Source of the DNA: Parasphingorhabdus marina DSM 22363 | Lineage (GTDB): Bacteria; Pseudomonadota; Alphaproteobacteria; Sphingomonadales; Sphingomonadaceae | Reading direction: 5' to 3' | DNA: 64,000 nt | Assembly: GCF_900128895.1 (NCBI RefSeq) | Contig: NZ_FSQW01000001.1 | Location: 744,001-808,000 of the forward strand | In this document: in pieces, positions 27,422-35,633 of the stretch | Layout: each line of letters opens with the position of its first letter | How positions within the stretch are numbered: the first letter of the stretch is position 1 | The notes under the pieces: model-generated | The model's input: only the letters and a program-made list of their open reading frames with translations | The model's database searches: none | Told to the model about the DNA's origin: nothing | Translations under genes and position numbers: made by a program

Positions 27422-27889
27422 GTGATCATTCTCGGTCTTGATCCCGGCCTCGGTACCACCGGCTGGGGAGTCATCCTGACGGAGGGCAACCGGCTTTCCC
27501 ATGTCGCCAATGGCCAGATAAAGACTGATCCCAAAATGGCGCTGGCCAGCCGGCTGCTCCAACTCGATCTCGAGCTGGCGGATCTCATAAAGGAATTCAA
27601 ACCGGATGCCGCGGCGGTCGAGGAAGTGTTCGTCAATGCCAATCCGCAAAGCACATTGAAGCTGGGCCAGGCGCGCGGCGTGGTCCTGCTCGGCGCCTCG
27701 CGCGGCGGGGTGGAAGTCGGCGAATATGCGGCGCGGGCGGTGAAGAAATCCGTGGTCGGTGTCGGCAAGGCGGACAAGGATCAGGTGCAGGCGATGATCC
27801 GGATCCTGCTGCCCGGTGCGGAGATCGCGGGCGCCGATGCCGCCGACGCGCTGGCCGTGGCGATCACCCATGCGCATCATCGGGGGTGA
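27422..27889 (+). CDS. ruvC: Crossover junction endodeoxyribonuclease RuvC
   Basis: A 155-residue Holliday-junction resolvase. The acidic active site is visible as [12 protein letters not shown] (Asp near residue 6), AAAVEEVF (Glu near residue 67) and the C-terminal [14 protein letters not shown]. It cuts junctions held by RuvAB during recombination repair. Translation begins at GTG 27422, preceded by an excellent GGGAGG. Unusually, ruvA starts only 1.7 kb later, after two minus-strand genes. Confidence 0.96.
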   Translation: MIILGLDPGLGTTGWGVILTEGNRLSHVANGQIKTDPKMALASRLLQLDLELADLIKEFKPDAAAVEEVFVNANPQSTLKLGQARGVVLLGASRGGVEVGEYAARAVKKSVVGVGKADKDQVQAMIRILLPGAEIAGADAADALAVAITHAHHRG

Positions 27890-27985
27890 AAGGGTTTAGT
27901 ATAGTCTCGTGGGGATGCTCGGGAAAGATCAAGTGGCTGCAAAATCCCGAAAGCCGACATTGAGCGGTTCTCATTCAGCTGACTG

Positions 27986-28582
27986 TCACCGTATCCCCAA
28001 CAGGCCTTTCTGAAAAGCTAGAGCGCTTGCAACGCGACCATCTTCATCGAGAGGAATATTGGAGATTTTCTCGATCTGACGCTCAATGCAAGTTCTGGCT
28101 TCGTCCTTTCGACCAGCGTAGAGCAAAGCCGGACCCCTAAAACGGTCGCTCCTTAGAAATGGGATCATATCTTCCACACTCTGGATATTGTCGAGATAAG
28201 GAAGACCATGTTTAAGCAAAGCGGGCTTAAAATCACGCTCAAAACTTGTCAGGAAAGAATCCTCATATCGGCAAAAATACATCTTTTGATAGTCCTCAAC
28301 ACCGTCCTCAGGACTGATGTAGTGCCTATTGGCGTTCGCCATGGGAATGCTCTCTGGAAATCTTTTGTGAAAGTCCTCAATGATTACCGGTGACGAAAAA
28401 TAGGCCATCGCATAGTAACGATCACCGCTGCGCAAACGGTGTAGGCCGACGAAATGATAAACATCCTCGTTCGCTTTCCGAAAGAAGATATCGGCATTTT
28501 CGCCGTCACGTTGGAACCCATGTTCCTTAAGTATTGGCCAGATATGTTCGATAACAAGCTTGTCGAAAGACTTCTGGTTCAT
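27986..28582 (-). CDS. Hypothetical protein, 198 aa (DUF4304-like)
   Basis: A soluble mixed protein beginning MNQKSFDKLVIEHIWPILKEHG, a pattern reminiscent of DUF4304 proteins, though I cannot confirm this without a search. Base composition is visibly more AT-rich than the ruv genes around it (runs such as AAAATACATCTTTTGATAG), and it faces against the ruv genes. Together with the acyltransferase gene it interrupts the ruvC-ruvA order, suggesting horizontal acquisition. Function unknown. Confidence 0.7.
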   Translation of the reverse strand: MNQKSFDKLVIEHIWPILKEHGFQRDGENADIFFRKANEDVYHFVGLHRLRSGDRYYAMAYFSSPVIIEDFHKRFPESIPMANANRHYISPEDGVEDYQKMYFCRYEDSFLTSFERDFKPALLKHGLPYLDNIQSVEDMIPFLRSDRFRGPALLYAGRKDEARTCIERQIEKISNIPLDEDGRVASALAFQKGLLGIR

Positions 28583-28639
28583 CGACGATCAATTCTCCTC
28601 TACCTGCGGGGAGTAGGGTATCATTTTGCCAATAGCAAT

Positions 28640-28686
28640 GTCCGCTTTTGCGCCCAAAGCGGACGCTGGCGTTTATGGCCGCCAGC
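28640..28686. repeat. Two adjacent hairpins (GTCCGCTTT/AAAGCGGAC repeat)
   Basis: A 9-base-pair perfect stem (28640-28648 with 28656-28664, 7-base loop) is followed at once by a 7-base-pair stem (28665-28671 with 28680-28686). The 13 bases CGCCCAAAGCGGA from the first hairpin recur exactly at 29477-29489, on the other side of the acyltransferase gene. Similar GTCCGCTTT palindromes are, as far as I recall, frequent between genes in sphingomonads. Confidence 0.75.
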
Positions 28687-28703
28687 CTGTGTCTCAACCC
28701 TTG

Positions 28704-29306
28704 TCATTGATTTTCCGGATTAATTCCAAAGAAATTTGCATCTACAAAACTCTTTATAGCTGCGTTGTCTTCATCATTATTCGCGCCCGTATATTCACAT
28801 TTTTTTTCGTGCAGGACGACCTCTTTTGACCGAGCGTCAATTCCAATCAGTGCGATCGGGACTCCCGCAGCCTTGGAGATACGCAAATATCCCTTTTTGT
28901 ATTCGCTCACTTTGCTGCGCGTTCCTTCCGGCGTCAGTCCTAACCAGACATTTTCGTTGCGATCGAACCAATTCACCATTTGAGATGTCACATTTCCTTG
29001 CGCAGAACGGTCAATCGGCACTCCACCCAAATATCTGAACAAGGTACTCAGCGGCCAGACGAACGCCTCTCTTTTCATCATGAACGAAACTTTGAGCCCG
29101 ACAGATTGCAAGCATGCCATTGCAAGTATGAAATCCCAGTTGGATGTATGCGGCATGCCGACGATGATCAGCTTTTTTTCCGCCGGTAGCTTTCCAACCA
29201 TTTGCCAACCCATAGACCGCAATACAAGGCGTCCAAGCCATCGCGTGAATCGATTGCCCATGCGTGGACTGGATGCGGAAAGTATGTTGTCTTGGCCTTC
29301 TTTCAT
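28704..29306 (-). CDS. PlsC-family acyltransferase
   Basis: A 200-residue 1-acylglycerol-3-phosphate acyltransferase-like protein. The catalytic HX4D motif reads MPHTSNWDF near residue 51 and the substrate motif is LTPEGTRSK near residue 126. Family members transfer acyl groups in phospholipid synthesis at the inner membrane; small versions like this are often of unknown specificity. I chose ATG 29306; a TTG 6 bases upstream is possible and neither has a clean ribosome-binding site. It lies antisense inside the ruvC-ruvA gap with AT-rich codon use. Confidence 0.85.
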   Translation of the reverse strand: MKEGQDNILSASSPRMGNRFTRWLGRLVLRSMGWQMVGKLPAEKKLIIVGMPHTSNWDFILAMACLQSVGLKVSFMMKREAFVWPLSTLFRYLGGVPIDRSAQGNVTSQMVNWFDRNENVWLGLTPEGTRSKVSEYKKGYLRISKAAGVPIALIGIDARSKEVVLHEKKCEYTGANNDEDNAAIKSFVDANFFGINPENQ

Positions 29307-29631
29307 CCTCAAGTCCCGCTTTTTGAAAATGCTATCTTATCTCGCATTGAGGCGGACAGGGCGGCACCTGCGAACAACCTTGCTGCTACTGTTGGTACAG
29401 GGAACATGTCATACTTCGCTCGATTGTTTTGCACAAAATCAGTACGTGCCAAAAGCGAAACTGGATTGCTCCCGAACGCCCAAAGCGGATGCGGTTTCCT
29501 GATCCCGAAAATGGCCAAATGATAGTGTCATGTGCTCCGGCAATCTCTGAATTGCAGCATGGACCTCCGCCTGCGCGAGGATGACTTGAAAGAAAGATGG
29601 CACGGGAATATTTTTGGGCTAAGAAGGCGGC
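29307..29631. other. Gene-free stretch before ruvA, with repeat remnants
   Basis: These 325 bases carry no convincing gene. They hold the 13-base copy of the nearby hairpin repeat (29477-29489) and a degenerate REP-like palindrome at 29564-29580 (CCTCCGCCTGCGCGAGG followed by ATGAC). The ruvA promoter should be in the last 100 bases; no clear hexamers stand out. Confidence 0.5.
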
Positions 29632-30240
29632 ATGATCGCAAAACTCACCGGGACCATCGACGAAGTCGGCACCGACAATATTGTGCTCGACGTGCGCGGG
29701 GTCGGCTATCTGGTCTTCGCCTCGTCCCGGACGATCAGCGCGATTGGCGGGATCGGCGATGGCGCGACCATTTATACCGAGATGCAGGTCAGTGAAAATG
29801 ACATGCGGCTGATGGGCTTCGCCAGCGGCTCGGAACGCGACTGGTTCCGGCTGCTGATCTCGGTCCAGGGCGTGGGCGGCAAGGTCGCGCTGGCGATCCT
29901 TTCCGCGCTCGAGCCCGGCGAGATTAGCCGTGCGGTGGCCACCGGCGACAAGGCAATGGTTGCGCGGGCCAATGGCGTCGGCCCGAAACTGGCGCTCAGG
30001 ATTGTCAACGAGCTGAAAGACAAGGTCGGCGGCATCGCAACGGATCCGATTGCGGGCAGCGGCAGCGATGCTGGCCATGCTCCGTCCAGCAACAGCGCCG
30101 ACGCGATCAGCGCGCTGCTCAACCTCGGCTTCAAACCGGCGGATGCGAGTGCCGCGGTGGCCGCCGCCGATGCGGAAGCCGGGGAGGGAGCAACACTCGA
30201 TGCGCTGGTGAGGCTGGCGTTGAAGAAGGCGGCGCGTTGA
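29632..30240 (+). CDS. ruvA: Holliday junction branch migration protein RuvA
   Basis: A 202-residue RuvA starting [13 protein letters not shown]. The OB-fold domain is followed by two helix-hairpin-helix motifs ([13 protein letters not shown] and [13 protein letters not shown]) and the flexible linker and C-terminal RuvB-binding domain ([15 protein letters not shown]). It binds four-way junctions and positions RuvB. The next small gene begins at a TTG that overlaps its stop codon. Confidence 0.96.
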   Translation: MIAKLTGTIDEVGTDNIVLDVRGVGYLVFASSRTISAIGGIGDGATIYTEMQVSENDMRLMGFASGSERDWFRLLISVQGVGGKVALAILSALEPGEISRAVATGDKAMVARANGVGPKLALRIVNELKDKVGGIATDPIAGSGSDAGHAPSSNSADAISALLNLGFKPADASAAVAAADAEAGEGATLDALVRLALKKAAR

Positions 30241-30623
30241 GGGTCGCGAAATATCTGGGCATCCCGAACCTGCTGGTGATGTTCGGCTATGGAGCGGCAC
30301 TTCTGATAATGTTTTTTCCCGGTGCAAATCCCGCATCGCTTTTTTGGTGGGTGGCAACGCCGCTATTCTTCGCCTGGTGCGTTGCGCCGATTTACATCCC
30401 GATGATTGTCGCGCCAAAGTCCTGGCTGGTTACGATCGCAAGCCTCTGCCTCGCTCTCTATGGCCTAAATATCTATGCGGAAGCGATGTTCGGGCCGGGT
30501 GTACGCTCAACTTCGGGTCTCATATTTGCTTTCTTTCCGCTTCATCAATCTGTGCCTGCGGCAATTTTGCTTTTGGTGCATTATGTTGTCCAATATTTTT
30601 GGAACCGGCTGGTCGATGAGTAA
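30237..30623 (+). CDS. Hypothetical membrane protein, 128 aa
   Basis: Four hydrophobic segments ([31 protein letters not shown], a third near residues 63-82 and one near the C-terminus) predict a small inner-membrane protein. The start is TTG 30237, sharing bases with the ruvA stop (TTGA) and preceded by AAGAAGG. I recognise no family. It sits between ruvA and ruvB and is probably translated from the ruvA transcript. Confidence 0.6.
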   Translation: MRVAKYLGIPNLLVMFGYGAALLIMFFPGANPASLFWWVATPLFFAWCVAPIYIPMIVAPKSWLVTIASLCLALYGLNIYAEAMFGPGVRSTSGLIFAFFPLHQSVPAAILLLVHYVVQYFWNRLVDE

Positions 30624-30727
30624 AGTGAGCACCCTATGAATAGAAAATTTCGCGGGTTATCTAAATCGCCCTCCAGTCGATCCCTCGAAATGAATGACAG
30701 AACTCACTTTTTGGTTCGTTTGGATCT

Positions 30728-30792
30728 CACGCGAAGCCGCGAAGGCGCAAAGAGGCTGTGCATCTCCTTTCGCGTCTTTGCGTCTTCGCGTG
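30728..30792. repeat. 65-base imperfect inverted repeat (CGCGAAG type)
   Basis: The outer 9 bases match perfectly (CACGCGAAG at 30728-30736, CTTCGCGTG at 30784-30792). The inner arms are built from variants of a short CGCGAAG unit and pair imperfectly. This resembles dispersed intergenic palindromes common in sphingomonads; I know of no protein that uses it. Confidence 0.7.
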
Positions 30793-30824
30793 AATCCTCT
30801 CAACACAGCGACATCAAACTGGAG

Positions 30825-30844
30825 ATTCCAGCTTTCGCTGGAAT
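30825..30844. repeat. REP-type hairpin upstream of ruvB
   Basis: ATTCCAGC, a TTTC loop and GCTGGAAT form a perfect 8-base-pair stem followed by GACG. The stem-TTTC-stem-GACG layout is that of REP palindromes in related genomes. It ends 24 bases before the ruvB start. Confidence 0.75.
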
Positions 30845-30868
30845 GACGAAGTGGGTAGAGCATCAGGC

Positions 30869-31897
30869 ATGACTGATGACGAACGCCTTATCAATGCGGA
30901 ACGCAAGGTCGAAGACATCGACGCCGCGCTACGCCCCAAGACGCTCGACGAATTTGTCGGGCAGGAGGCGGCGCGGTCGAATTTGCGGGTGTTTATCGAG
31001 GCGGCGAAGAAGCGCAGCGAGGCGCTCGATCATGTGCTGTTCTTCGGCCCGCCGGGGCTGGGCAAGACGACATTGGCGCAGATTATCGCGCGCGAGCTGG
31101 GTGTTGGCTTTCGTGCCACCTCGGGGCCAGTCATTGCCAAATCCGGTGATCTGGCGGCGCTGCTGACAAACCTTGAGGAAGGCGATGTGCTGTTCATCGA
31201 CGAGATCCACCGGCTCAATCCGGTGGTCGAGGAAGTGCTCTATCCGGCGATGGAAGATCGCGCGCTCGATCTGATCATCGGCGAGGGACCGTCGGCGCGC
31301 TCGGTGCGCATCGACCTGCCGCCGTTCACCCTGATCGGCGCGACCACGCGGCAGGGGCTGCTGACTACGCCGTTGCGCGACCGCTTCGGGATTCCGGTGC
31401 GGCTCAATTTCTATTCCACCGCAGAGCTGGAGCAGGTCGTGCACCGGGCCGCGACACTGCTTGATCTGTCCATTGCCCCGGATGGCGCGACCGAAGTTGC
31501 CCGCCGCGCGCGCGGGACGCCGCGTATCGCTGGCCGGCTGCTCCGCCGGGTGCGCGATTTCGCCGGGGTCGAGGGCGCGGCGACGGTGGATGCGAAAATT
31601 GCCGATGCATCACTGACCCGGCTGGAAGTGGATTCGATTGGTCTCGATGCCATGGACCGGCGCTATCTCCACATGATCGCCGACATCTACAAGGGCGGTC
31701 CGGTCGGCGTCGAAACGCTGGCCGCGGGGCTCAGCGAACCGCGCGACACAATCGAGGAAGTGATCGAGCCCTATTTGATCCAGCTCGGCCTGATCGCCCG
31801 CACGGCGCGAGGCCGGGCGCTCAATGATCGCGGCTGGCAGCATCTTGGCCTGACACCGCCGGCGAGCAAGCCATCGGATGGAAACCTGTTCGACTAG
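30869..31897 (+). CDS. ruvB: Holliday junction branch migration helicase RuvB
   Basis: A 342-residue AAA+ motor. Walker A is [13 protein letters not shown] near residue 58, Walker [13 protein letters not shown], sensor 1 [11 protein letters not shown], and the C-terminal winged helix ends the protein. It drives branch migration on RuvA-bound junctions. ATG 30869 is the conserved start; a GTG six codons earlier is in frame but lies within repeat sequence. The stop overlaps tail to tail with the carotenoid oxygenase gene (shared CTAG). Confidence 0.97.
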   Translation: MTDDERLINAERKVEDIDAALRPKTLDEFVGQEAARSNLRVFIEAAKKRSEALDHVLFFGPPGLGKTTLAQIIARELGVGFRATSGPVIAKSGDLAALLTNLEEGDVLFIDEIHRLNPVVEEVLYPAMEDRALDLIIGEGPSARSVRIDLPPFTLIGATTRQGLLTTPLRDRFGIPVRLNFYSTAELEQVVHRAATLLDLSIAPDGATEVARRARGTPRIAGRLLRRVRDFAGVEGAATVDAKIADASLTRLEVDSIGLDAMDRRYLHMIADIYKGGPVGVETLAAGLSEPRDTIEEVIEPYLIQLGLIARTARGRALNDRGWQHLGLTPPASKPSDGNLFD

Positions 31898-33351
31898 CCG
31901 CCAAGCTGTTCCGCACTCGCCCAGGTGGCGTGGGTCCCGCTGCTGATCCGGTGGGGCAGGATGATGGTGCAGACAGGGCCGGCTGACAGGTCTTTGGCAT
32001 CGACGATGATGCACTCGCTGCGGTCCTGCGCCATGTCGGTGATGAAGCTGATCAGATAACCGTCATCTTCAGACTGCGCATTCTTGCGCGGAATGAACGG
32101 GGCTTCCGATCCATAGCGCTGCTCGCCAAAGTCGAGGCGTTCGGCGGTTCCGGTTTCCAGATCATGCTTGACCAGGCCGTTGAACAGGAACCAGCCCGGC
32201 TCGCCGGTAACGCTGTAGACGTAGCGATAGGGCTCGCCGGCGACCTGCTGGTTGAACATCCCGAATTCCACCGGATAGTCGTCGAACAGCGTCTCCTCGC
32301 TGGTGGCGCCGGTTTTCAGATTGAACCGCCAGCGGCGCAGTTCGGGCAGGAAGCTGTGCAGATCGATGCTCGCGCCCATGCTTTCATAGCCGGCGGGGAA
32401 GTCGGTGAGCGGGGCCGGGACCGGCTGATTCTGGAAATAGCCATCAAGCACCAGATCGTCGCCGTCCTCAAAAGCGTTGGCCCAGTGCAGCACATAGGTT
32501 GGTTCGGCCTCGAACCACCGGATGTCTTCCGGCTGACCCCGGCGCGGGATCACCCCAAAGCGTGTCGGCATGTCGGGATTATAGGTCGGGATATACAGAT
32601 TCTGTTCGATCAGCTCCGGTTTCCAGAACATCGGACAATCATTGAAAATCGCGTAATTTTCTGAAAAAGCCATGTCGTGCGGCAACCTTGCACCGGGGAG
32701 CTCGACGGGGATATAGTGCTTCAGCACATTGTCCGCACCGACCACGCCATAGTGGAGAAAGGGTGCCTTGGTCGAATAGTTGAAAAACAGCAATTCACCG
32801 GTCTTTTCATCGACTTTGGGATGGGCAGAGATGCCGTCCTCCGGCACCCATTTCTCGGTCCCCAGCGTCTCCAGCGTGTCCGGATCCAGCCGGTATCCTT
32901 CGCCGCACTGGTAAAAGGTCGACAATATGGTGCCCGCGTGCACCACAACATCGGTTGAGCTGCTGTCCTTGACGCTGCCATGCGCGCCCCAGCCCGGACG
33001 CCGGGAATCGGATGGCCGACCCATGATCCCGACCCAGAGCGGTCCGCCTTCTTCCTGCTCGGCCTCAAATCCGGTGGTCCGGACAAAGCGGTTGCGATAG
33101 ACGGCCTTGCCGTCCCGGATCCGCATCGTGTGGATCATGCCGTCGCCGTCAAAAGGATGATAGCGGCCAATGGAATCATGCACCGGGTTCTCGGTATTGC
33201 GGACATAGAGACCGTCAATATCATTGGGAATCGTCCCGATCACTTCCATGTCTTCCGCAACAACTTCCTCGAAATTGGGTGTCCATGCCCCGTTGCGATA
33301 GGGATGGTCGTTTTCGGGAAGTGTCGTTTTGATCCGTTCAACAACGGTCAT
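31894..33351 (-). CDS. Carotenoid cleavage oxygenase family (lignostilbene dioxygenase-like)
   Basis: A 485-residue non-heme iron dioxygenase. The four histidines expected to hold iron appear in [24 protein letters not shown] and SSGTHATWA, and the FDGDGMIH motif is present near residue 68. The family cleaves a carbon double bond in carotenoids or stilbenes; sphingomonads carry several and some act on lignin-derived stilbenes. The substrate cannot be told from sequence. No signal peptide. ATG 33351 has AGGAG 8 bases upstream. Confidence 0.93.
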   Translation of the reverse strand: MTVVERIKTTLPENDHPYRNGAWTPNFEEVVAEDMEVIGTIPNDIDGLYVRNTENPVHDSIGRYHPFDGDGMIHTMRIRDGKAVYRNRFVRTTGFEAEQEEGGPLWVGIMGRPSDSRRPGWGAHGSVKDSSSTDVVVHAGTILSTFYQCGEGYRLDPDTLETLGTEKWVPEDGISAHPKVDEKTGELLFFNYSTKAPFLHYGVVGADNVLKHYIPVELPGARLPHDMAFSENYAIFNDCPMFWKPELIEQNLYIPTYNPDMPTRFGVIPRRGQPEDIRWFEAEPTYVLHWANAFEDGDDLVLDGYFQNQPVPAPLTDFPAGYESMGASIDLHSFLPELRRWRFNLKTGATSEETLFDDYPVEFGMFNQQVAGEPYRYVYSVTGEPGWFLFNGLVKHDLETGTAERLDFGEQRYGSEAPFIPRKNAQSEDDGYLISFITDMAQDRSECIIVDAKDLSAGPVCTIILPHRISSGTHATWASAEQLGG

Positions 33352-33378
33352 GCGCGGGCTCCTTGATCAATTGCCATG

Positions 33379-34002
33379 TCATTCGGCGAGACTTTCTTCC
33401 GACCGGACGTCATCTGCAAGCCTTCTTATTAAAATGGCCCGATAAAAGTCGCCTCCGGGATTTTCCTGAGCGGCTTCGAGATAGGACAGTAACTCCATCC
33501 GGGTCACGTCAAAGCCGCACTCCGCAAACCGCCCTTCCAGATAATGGTCCGGAAAGGCGATCTGTCCGGCGAGACGTCCGGCCTTTGCCGACGCCCGGAT
33601 CAGGCGTCCGCCTTCACATGTATCCTGCGGCTGTTCATTGAGGCCGAGCAGGGTAATGTACCCGACCACAAAAAGCGACTGCGGATAGCCGGCCGCAACT
33701 GATCTGGCACGCCACGGCAGCGCTTTTTTGCCGAGACCGCTATACCCGTACGCCCGGGCCAGCTGATAGTGGAGCCGGGGATTGTCCGGATCTGCCGCAA
33801 TGGCCGCTTTGCAGGCCTTGACCGCAGCTGGCAGATTGGCGTCCTTGCGGGTCACACCGGGCGTGATGCGATGGGGATCATCCGGATGCGCCATTTGGCG
33901 ATCGCATTCCGTGATTGCCCTTGCGTAAGCCCCCGGGTCATATTCGCCAATGACGGTGCCCTGTGTCGCCGCGAACAACGCCAGAGAAACCGCCAGCTGC
34001 AT
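33379..34002 (-). CDS. Secreted Sel1/TPR-like repeat protein
   Basis: A 207-residue protein with a short N-terminal signal-like segment (MQLAVSLALFAATQG) followed by TPR-like helices (PAAVKACKAAIAADPDNPRLHYQLARAYGY read in two parts at about residues 60-90). Conserved Cys residues (TECDRQ, AVKACKA, TCEGG, AECGF) suggest disulfides in the periplasm. It starts 5 bases after dapD ends and is probably in that operon. I chose ATG 34002; a GTG one codon earlier is equivalent. Function unknown. Confidence 0.7.
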   Translation of the reverse strand: MQLAVSLALFAATQGTVIGEYDPGAYARAITECDRQMAHPDDPHRITPGVTRKDANLPAAVKACKAAIAADPDNPRLHYQLARAYGYSGLGKKALPWRARSVAAGYPQSLFVVGYITLLGLNEQPQDTCEGGRLIRASAKAGRLAGQIAFPDHYLEGRFAECGFDVTRMELLSYLEAAQENPGGDFYRAILIRRLADDVRSEESLAE

Positions 34003-34007
34003 CACCG

Positions 34008-34844
34008 TCAGTCCCGCAGCAAGTCATTGATGCCGGTCTTAGACCGGGTCTGGGCATCGACGGTTTTCACGATCACCGCGCAATACAGCGATGGCCCCGG
34101 CGCCCCGTCAATATTGACTTTGGGTGGCAGGCTGCCGGGCACCACAACCGCATAGGGCGGCACTTCGCCCATCCACACCTTGCCGGTGATCCGGTCGACA
34201 ATCTTGGTCGATGCTCCGAGATAGACCCCCATGGAAAGCACGGCGCCTTCTCCCACACGAACACCTTCGGCCACTTCCGACCGGGCGCCGATAAAGGCGC
34301 CGTCTTCGATGATCACCGGACCGGCCTGCAATGGTTCCAGCACTCCGCCGATGCCGGCACCGCCGGAAATATGGACATTTTTTCCGATCTGGGCACAGCT
34401 CCCGACAGTGGCCCAGGTGTCGACCATGGTGCCTTCATCGACAAAGGCACCGATATTCACAAAACTCGGCATCAGAACCGTGTTGCGACCGATATGCGAC
34501 CCGTGGCGGACAACCGCCCCGGGGACAGCCCGGAAACCTGCCTCGCGAAACCGGTTCTCGCCCCAGCCAGCAAATTTGGAAGGCACCTTGTCCCAGTGAT
34601 TGGCACCGCCCGGGCCTTCAATCACCTGATTGTCATTGAGCCGGAAGGACAGCAGCACCGCTTTTTTCAGCCATTGATTGACCGTCCAGCTGTCGCCGGA
34701 TTTCTCCGCCACACGCGCGGTCCCGTTGTCGAGCATCGCCAGTGCGGCATCGACGGCTTCCCGCTCCGCTCCCTGGCTCGTGATCGACAGGGACTCCCGT
34801 TTCTCCCATGCCGCATCAATCGCATTCATCAGGTCTTTCGTCAT
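34008..34844 (-). CDS. dapD: 2,3,4,5-tetrahydropyridine-2,6-dicarboxylate N-succinyltransferase
   Basis: A 278-residue DapD, the succinyl-CoA-dependent step in lysine and meso-diaminopimelate synthesis, needed for peptidoglycan. The left-handed beta-helix hexapeptide region is plain ([20 protein letters not shown], then [15 protein letters not shown]). ATG 34844 has AGGAC upstream and overlaps the stop of the HAD gene (ATGA), so translation is coupled. The frame extends further upstream but only through that gene. Confidence 0.96.
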   Translation of the reverse strand: MTKDLMNAIDAAWEKRESLSITSQGAEREAVDAALAMLDNGTARVAEKSGDSWTVNQWLKKAVLLSFRLNDNQVIEGPGGANHWDKVPSKFAGWGENRFREAGFRAVPGAVVRHGSHIGRNTVLMPSFVNIGAFVDEGTMVDTWATVGSCAQIGKNVHISGGAGIGGVLEPLQAGPVIIEDGAFIGARSEVAEGVRVGEGAVLSMGVYLGASTKIVDRITGKVWMGEVPPYAVVVPGSLPPKVNIDGAPGPSLYCAVIVKTVDAQTRSKTGINDLLRD

Positions 34845-35524
34845 GTCGGTCCTGTTCCCTTGTTTATGTCCGGGCCGGTCATCCAGCGTTCCAGATCGTT
34901 TATTTCGTGATCGATAAAGTCCGGTGCGTGATCCCGCGCACCCCATTCCGACCCGGTATTCACCCAGACCGTGGTCATGCCCAATTCTTTCGCCGGACGC
35001 AAATTGCGCGCCATGTCTTCAACAAAAAGCGACTGTTCGGGGTTAATGCCAGTTGTTTCCACCAGACTTTGGTAGGCGGCACGTTCCGGCTTGGGGACCA
35101 GATCACAGGCGAGTACGTCGTGAATCTGGTCAAACAAGCCGTCGAGACCGCGGTGTTTCAGCACCCGTTCGGCATAGTCCCTGTCACCGTTGGTAAAGAC
35201 CAGTTTTTCGCCTGGCAGGTCGGAAATCGCCTGTCGCAGCCGGGGAGCAGGTGTCAGCCGGCTCATATCGATATCATGGACCTTGTGGAGAAAATCATGC
35301 GGGTCGGTGCCGTGATGATACATCAGGCCTGCCAGCGTCGTGCCATGGTCATGGAAATAGCGTTTCTGGACAATCCTGGCCTGGTCCCGGTCCACGTCCA
35401 GTAACCGGGCGACATATTCGCCCATTTTCACGTCAATCAGCGCGAAAAGGTCGCATTCCGCCGGATACAGCACATTATCAAGATCAAAAATCCAGTGGTT
35501 GATATGCGAGTGGTCTGGCGTCAT
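34841..35524 (-). CDS. HAD-superfamily pyrimidine 5'-nucleotidase-like protein
   Basis: A 227-residue HAD enzyme of the SSM1/pyrimidine nucleotidase subgroup. Motif I is [11 protein letters not shown], motif [11 protein letters not shown], motif III Lys in LVPKPERAA and motif [12 protein letters not shown]. It probably dephosphorylates a nucleoside monophosphate or similar small molecule. It is the first gene of the unit with dapD and overlaps it by four bases, a pairing I believe is conserved in alphaproteobacteria. Confidence 0.9.
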   Translation of the reverse strand: MTPDHSHINHWIFDLDNVLYPAECDLFALIDVKMGEYVARLLDVDRDQARIVQKRYFHDHGTTLAGLMYHHGTDPHDFLHKVHDIDMSRLTPAPRLRQAISDLPGEKLVFTNGDRDYAERVLKHRGLDGLFDQIHDVLACDLVPKPERAAYQSLVETTGINPEQSLFVEDMARNLRPAKELGMTTVWVNTGSEWGARDHAPDFIDHEINDLERWMTGPDINKGTGPT

Positions 35525-35633
35525 GGTCGATTGCGACTAGTCACTCCCTGAGTGTCGGGCAAGCCCTGATCTTTGTTAAGGTCCCGGTAACGGGATATTA
35601 TGTATATATGCGTGGTTTTAGGGGAAGCGTCAG

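Noticed and set aside
29386-30417. A 343-codon minus-strand frame across ruvA
   Set aside because: It is antisense to ruvA and has no start signal; ruvA is unambiguous.
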